Assembly: GCA_947034885.2 (NCBI GenBank)
Contig: OX344749.2
Location: 16,197,501-16,261,500 of the forward strand
DNA from: Thuidium tamariscinum
Taxonomy: Eukaryota; Streptophyta; Bryopsida; Hypnales; Thuidiaceae
Reading direction: 5' to 3'
DNA: 64,000 bases
Under the pieces are notes generated by a model that was given only the letters and a program-made list of their open reading frames with translations, searched no databases and was not told the origin of the DNA. The first letter of the stretch is position 1. The number at the start of each line of letters is the position of its first letter. The translations under genes and the position numbers were made by a program. Shown piece by piece: positions 59,615 to 64,000 of the stretch.

Positions 59615-59821
59615 TTTGCAATTGCAGAAGGTTTCTTATATCCCCATGGGGTGGTGGGAGGAGCCCCAACCCATGTGGGATATATGATTTCCAACAAGTT
59701 GGAACTAAAAATTCAAAATTTGAATTCTTAGTTCCAACTTGTTGGAAATCATATATCCCACATGGATTGGGGCTCCTTCCACCACCCCATGGGCATATAA
59801 GAAACCTTTTGCAATTGCAAA
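59615..59821. repeat. Long near-perfect hairpin locus H2
   Basis: 207 bp. Arms of about 100 nt differ at only a few positions. They run from 'tttgcaattgcagaaggttt' to the complementary '...aaccttttgcaattgcaaa', with almost no loop (centre near 59718, 'attcaaaatttgaat'). Such low divergence implies a recent origin. It could be a foldback MITE or a source of small RNAs. Confidence 0.9.
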
Positions 59822-60677
59822 TTCAAATCATTTTGAGTTCTTCTCATGGTAAGAGAAAGAGAGCTCAAACAATAGAAAAGCAAAGTTTTTGGTATTCAAA
59901 TTTAAAACAAAAGAAATTGGAAACTTTGGTAGCAGTGTTTGTCCCTTTTAGAGGGCTGCCTTCAATGTTTAGCTGTGGGGCAAGCCTCTCTCACACGGCC
60001 CGGCCAAAATTCCAACGCCCTTCAAAGGGTCTGATTTTGAGTTGTTTGGCGAGTCCAGCTGTGGGGATGCTCTCAACTGACAAGTAGGCTCGTATACACA
60101 TTTCCATAAGAGCCACTATGTGGATGCTCATAGTAAAACGCTTCCAATGAAGCCCCTAAGACCACCACTTCAGAGCAAGTCTGTGAGTACCTTAACGGTT
60201 ATGGATGCTTCTACCTTATTACCTCAAGTTCTGTCTTGCACTGCACAGTAGGATCCGCGGCGTCCTTCTGCGGTAGAGTTTTTGTAGTTGTCCGTGGCTT
60301 TTTCTGGGCTGTTCTTCTGGAGATCGGGCACTTGTCTTGCTCGACCAGTCCGACATCTGGGATTTACAAGAATCAGGTCTGTGGTGTCTGTTATCGGATG
60401 TGAAGCTCTATCGGTGCATTCAGAGGTAGACAATGGAGGGCTCTCGTTACGCGTTCGTAGGGGTCGTTGAATCTCCACAACCTTCGAGCGGTCTTGGTTG
60501 GTTAATGGGGTTGCAACTCTTCGCTTAGAGTTCCGATTTGACTCTGACTCCTGGATTCTTTAGGGAGACCGAAAGGCTCATGAAATTGGATCGGGAGTCC
60601 TCCGATCCGCTCAATCGAATCCTTCACTTTCAAGGATTGTGCTTCGAACTGTCGAGAGATTGTCCCACACAATCGAG
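59822..60677 (+). promoter_or_regulatory. 5' flank and probable leader of the 60.7-kb kinase
   Basis: Composition becomes GC-richer toward the kinase. A 32-codon upstream ORF starts at 60433 (MEGSRYAFVGVVES...). An in-frame TAG at 60561 separates this region from the kinase frame. No TATA box was confidently assigned. Confidence 0.35.
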
Positions 60678-62093
60678 ATGGCTCGTATGGAGTTTTTGCT
60701 AGAACTTGCGCGCCTGAGAGGAGCAGAGACTCTGCAGAGTTGTGTCAGTCCTCTTGACGAGAAATTGCAGTTCCTTCGGTTTCTTGCGGGTTCTTCTGAA
60801 AGACTGCCCGGGTGCATACGTCAGGCCGCTGCATCCCGAAGCTTTTACAGAAGCAACCGTGCACAGCAATGGCTTTTAACAGTTCTAACGTCACAGGACA
60901 CTGCTCTGGAGTCTGACCTTACAATTCAGAGCAACGTAGTCCCCAGCCGCGCGTACTTGTCTAGGCTTGAAGGCGTGAGGGCCACATGTCGTGGACACCA
61001 ATGCACGGGAGGGTTCGTCGTGACTAGCGATATCGATCCTGCACTAGAAGGGCAACTCCCACATCAGTCTTGTAATAATTGTGCCCTGGCTGAACAACTG
61101 AGGATCAGATTGCAATTGGAAGGTCGCATAGCTGTCGATGAATTAGCCAACTTACTGAACCTCTGGTTCTTGGAGGCGAAAGACGTACAGTCGGTAAGGT
61201 ACATGGGTGGAGGAACCGATGGAGATGTTTACACAATATTATGGCGAGAGGGCACTTTTGCCAGGAAACGATTCCACTGCGGTGAGGATATACGTAGCAA
61301 GTTCGAAAATATCAAGTTCAACAGAGAACTGGAGGTTGCTTTGCATGTCTCTCATCCGAATATCGTACATTGTTTTGGGTGCTCCACCGACTGTGACTTA
61401 TTCATGGAAGTTTTAGACGAAGACCTCGAAAGTTTCTTGAGTAGATCGACAGAGATGGATCCACCATTTTCACTGAGAGATGCGCTTGAGATGTTGCTGC
61501 AAGTGGCAGAGGCAATGAAACACCTTCACGAGAACAACTTTGTACATGGAGATCTGAAACCGGGCAATATTCTTATGAGTCAGTTGGCCATGCCTCACCC
61601 GAATGTCCCATTTTACCTGGTGAAGGTGGCCGACTTTGGTTGTGCCCAGCGCTTCCATTCTTCCGGAGCAGTAACAAGGGAGAACTTCGACGTCAAGATT
61701 GGCACTTACGATTATCTTGCACCCGAAGTGAAACGATGTCGCAAATTCCGAAAGAAGGAGGACCTCCAAGAAGCTGTCCAGAACATCAAGCCCCCCAAAG
61801 TGGATGTGTTCAGCTTCGGCGTTTTAGCTAACGAGGTCGTCTCAAATGTCCACGAGGACCCAATTTCAGATGGTGACCACTTGGCTTCTCTTAATGGTTT
61901 TCTTCTCAGGTGTGAAGATCCAGAACCTGGAGACCGGCCCTCTTTCGAAGAGATATGCGTGACTCTCATCAAGTTCCATGACTGGGGGCTCCGCGCGACA
62001 GGAGGTACGCTTAGTACACGCTTTCTTGAACCCTCTGATAATTTGTGCTCCGCAATCCGCACCGCCTACATGCTTCAATTTTCTGGTGCTTGA
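60678..62093 (+). CDS. Intronless protein kinase, HGD type
   Basis: 471 aa from the first in-frame ATG (60678, MARMEFLLEL...). The frame is open further upstream to 60564, but only through a GTG. The N-terminal region (1-170) is unknown, with Cys-containing segments (CRGHQC, CNNCAL). The kinase domain runs from about 174 to 435: MGGGTDGDVY glycine loop (176-185), Lys197 in ARKRF, Glu217, HPNIVHCFG, FVHGDLKPGNIL (HGD 290-292, Asp292), ADFG with Asp319, GTYDYLAPE (342-350) and GDRPSFEE. All catalytic residues are present, so it is probably active. The exact substrate and pathway are unknown. It shares HGDLKP and NIVxCFG motifs with the kinase-TPR protein at 43-47 kb, so both probably belong to one expanded kinase family. 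Absence of introns could mean retroposition. Confidence 0.88.
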   Translation: MARMEFLLELARLRGAETLQSCVSPLDEKLQFLRFLAGSSERLPGCIRQAAASRSFYRSNRAQQWLLTVLTSQDTALESDLTIQSNVVPSRAYLSRLEGVRATCRGHQCTGGFVVTSDIDPALEGQLPHQSCNNCALAEQLRIRLQLEGRIAVDELANLLNLWFLEAKDVQSVRYMGGGTDGDVYTILWREGTFARKRFHCGEDIRSKFENIKFNRELEVALHVSHPNIVHCFGCSTDCDLFMEVLDEDLESFLSRSTEMDPPFSLRDALEMLLQVAEAMKHLHENNFVHGDLKPGNILMSQLAMPHPNVPFYLVKVADFGCAQRFHSSGAVTRENFDVKIGTYDYLAPEVKRCRKFRKKEDLQEAVQNIKPPKVDVFSFGVLANEVVSNVHEDPISDGDHLASLNGFLLRCEDPEPGDRPSFEEICVTLIKFHDWGLRATGGTLSTRFLEPSDNLCSAIRTAYMLQFSGA

Positions 62094-62391
62094 GGTTTTG
62101 AAATCTTCCGCTTCCTTCTGGGGAAAACTTCTTTCTGAGGTGGATCAGCCTATTAGCACCCGGATCTGCTGTCTTGGTAACTTAGAGATTGAGAAGTTTG
62201 AGGAAAGCCACTTGCAAGTAGCATGAAGATATTATAACAAGCATGAATTTTTTTTGGTTGTTGGGGCTAAATTGGTAAAGCATGGGTAGCTCCATGCTAA
62301 AGTCCACATTGACATTTACCATCCCATGTACATTGTCATGATGTTGAAAGGTATCTAAGATTGTGGTGGGGTGGGGATGGGGTTTGATTTC

Positions 62392-62481
62392 GGGTGATTG
62401 TAAGAAACATTTGTATTATTTTGCATCACATTTTTCATGTTGATTTGTTTTTTGGCTATAATTTTTGCATCGTGATTTTAA
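62392..62481. repeat. Terminus of a GGGTGATTGCAAGAA-family element
   Basis: 'gggtgattgtaagaaacatt' matches the left end of the elements at 34972 and 48240. No matching right end is seen in the window, so the element may extend past 64000 or be truncated. Confidence 0.5.
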
Positions 62482-63393
62482 TCCCTAAAGGATTGTTTAT
62501 CTCTTTGGGGAACAATTTGGATCTAAGAAGGTTCCTATTGTCTTAATTTTTTTGAATTTTTTTGAAATTCTTTGAGGTTGTGTATTTTTGCAAGAGCTTT
62601 ATAGATATATAAGTTTTATTCCAATTGGTGCCATGGAGCAAAAGTTATAGTACAATAAGCAGAAATGGAGTTGCGTAGACAATACAAAAAGAATCACAAA
62701 ATTCAAATTTTTTTTTAAAATTCCTCAAATATTATGTTTTTGTTTACATGTAAAGCTTTGATTCATTCTATTTGGACTAATAATGAGAATGTTATGGACA
62801 CTCCTAGTTTTTTGGGCAATCTTAGCATCTTCTTGAAAAAATAATATCATAGAATTCATTTTTTAATGCAATTTTCAAAATTTCTCAAAAGAAAATTGTT
62901 AGAGAGGGCTGGGTTTGTTTGTTAGAACAATACCTCTATTGAGATTATTCTAATTCAATTCCATCTTAAAGCTATTAACATTTTAGTTTTCACTTCAATC
63001 TTGAAACTATTTCTATTTAACAATTTCTTAATGAGTGAAAATTAAGTGTTTTTTTCCTAATTTTTTTTGTAGATTGTCAACTCAAATATTTAATATAAAT
63101 AAGTAAAAAATCAAAATCATTAGTGCAAAATTCTTGAACTAAAAGGATTCAAAGTCAAATTTTCTCATTTGGCCAAGAGCAAAAAAATTTGCTTTTTTAA
63201 AGTTTGAATGCAAATATCTTACAATCTACATAGCGAAAGCTTTGAAGTTTCTTTTACATATTCATATTCTAGTCAAGTATAAGATCTTGCAGTTTGATAT
63301 GTAAAAATAGTTTTCAAAGTTCTTTTCTTTTTGCAATAGAAATGACAATTTTGAGTGGTTATTGAAAAGAAAATCACTTTGGTTCTTTAGAGG
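62482..63393. mobile_element. Possible TTAA-flanked element of the CCCCTAAA family
   Basis: TTAA at 62478-62481 followed by TCCCTAAAGGATT. The right end is TTCTTTAGAGG followed by TTAA at 63394-63397. The ends are imperfect complements. It is 912 bp and non-coding, with interior words shared with 16.6 and 57.6 kb. It is weaker than the 58.2-kb element. Confidence 0.5.
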
Positions 63394-63397
63394 TTAA

Positions 63398-64000
63398 ATG
63401 TTTTATTGTTCAAAAGTAGCCTTTGATTCTATACCATACTTGGCTATTTGGAGGGTTTTAGTAATATTTAGTATCCAAATAAATGAATTTGAGGTGAAAT
63501 TTTGAAGGGATGGTCTTTTGATATATCTATAGTTGTTATTTGAGGAATTCAATAAATAGTTAATTATGTGTTGTATAGAAGTCTACAAAGTGAGGTTCTT
63601 ATCCGGGGAAATCACTCTTTTTAATTTTAAGCATACACCTGAGTTAAGAGGGTATTTAACATAGGGCTATTTACCTTCATTTTAGTAATTAAAATGACCG
63701 TATTTTTACATATAAATTCAATCATTTGGTTTTTATAGTTAGGCTATTTTATATACAAAATTTATGTGTCCTATTTTTTCATATCCATTTACAACACACT
63801 ATAAAAGTAGTGTCTTACATATACACTATTTTTTTTTAATATAAACACTACTTGTATTGTAGTACAATTTCAAATGACAAATAAAAATGTGAAATGCAAC
63901 AATAGTTTTAAATATTCTAAATTCTATGCCATGTATTCTAAACAACCTAATATGGTGAATAACAAACATCATAGAAACATTAAATATAGTTATGATACTA
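63398..64000. other. AT-rich intergenic, no gene seen
   Basis: AT-rich spacer to the end of the window. Nothing was recognised. Confidence 0.4.

Noticed and set aside
59484-59687. ORFs with Met-Trp-rich repeats at 59.4-60.1 kb
   Set aside because: They arise from the two hairpins, where both strands encode similar peptides. No evidence of a gene.
1-64000. tRNA, rRNA, CRISPR or prokaryotic operon features
   Set aside because: No cloverleaf, rRNA core or spaced repeat array was seen. The genes have spliceosomal introns, so the tandem repeats here are eukaryotic coding or transposon repeats.

Overview
This is nuclear DNA from a land plant. The evidence is GT-AG introns, a plastid-type pyruvate kinase with an N-terminal extension that looks like a transit peptide, and long AT-rich spacers filled with short inverted-repeat transposons (MITEs). 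Two protein kinases of the 'HGDLKP' type and moderate intron sizes fit a non-seed plant such as a moss or another early-diverging lineage. That placement is inference and the sequence does not prove it.

Layout. (1) 3.3-8.6 kb: a seven-exon gene for plastidial pyruvate kinase (PKp1/alpha type, 609 aa). A small unknown ORF lies head-to-head upstream, and intron 6 holds a long hairpin. (2) 26.2-28.9 kb: a five-exon alpha/beta-hydrolase gene (313 aa) whose nucleophile Ser is replaced by Gly. (3) 29.3-34.4 kb: a complete piggyBac-like transposon of 5,088 bp. It has TTAA target duplications, matching ends, and a transposase ORF with all three catalytic Asp and a C-terminal Cys/His domain. A second copy of its flank at 39.6 kb preserves the unoccupied TTAA. 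(4) 43.1-46.8 kb, minus strand: a two-exon gene that joins an HGD-type protein kinase to about 20 nearly identical 34-residue TPR-like repeats (102-bp DNA period). Decayed repeats continue past the stop codon. (5) 60.7-62.1 kb: an intronless kinase of the same HGD type with a different N-terminal region.

Between the genes I see no tRNA, rRNA or CRISPR. I do see at least eight families of inverted-repeat elements. One is a TTAA-flanked family with CCCCTAAA-like ends, including a 739-bp near-palindrome at 58.2 kb, whose outermost bases resemble those of the piggyBac element. The genes do not form a pathway. The strongest link inside the window is between the autonomous-looking piggyBac and the TTAA-flanked short elements it may mobilise.

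Exon boundaries were chosen by GT-AG sites, reading-frame continuity and protein-family conservation. UTRs and transcription start sites were not determined.
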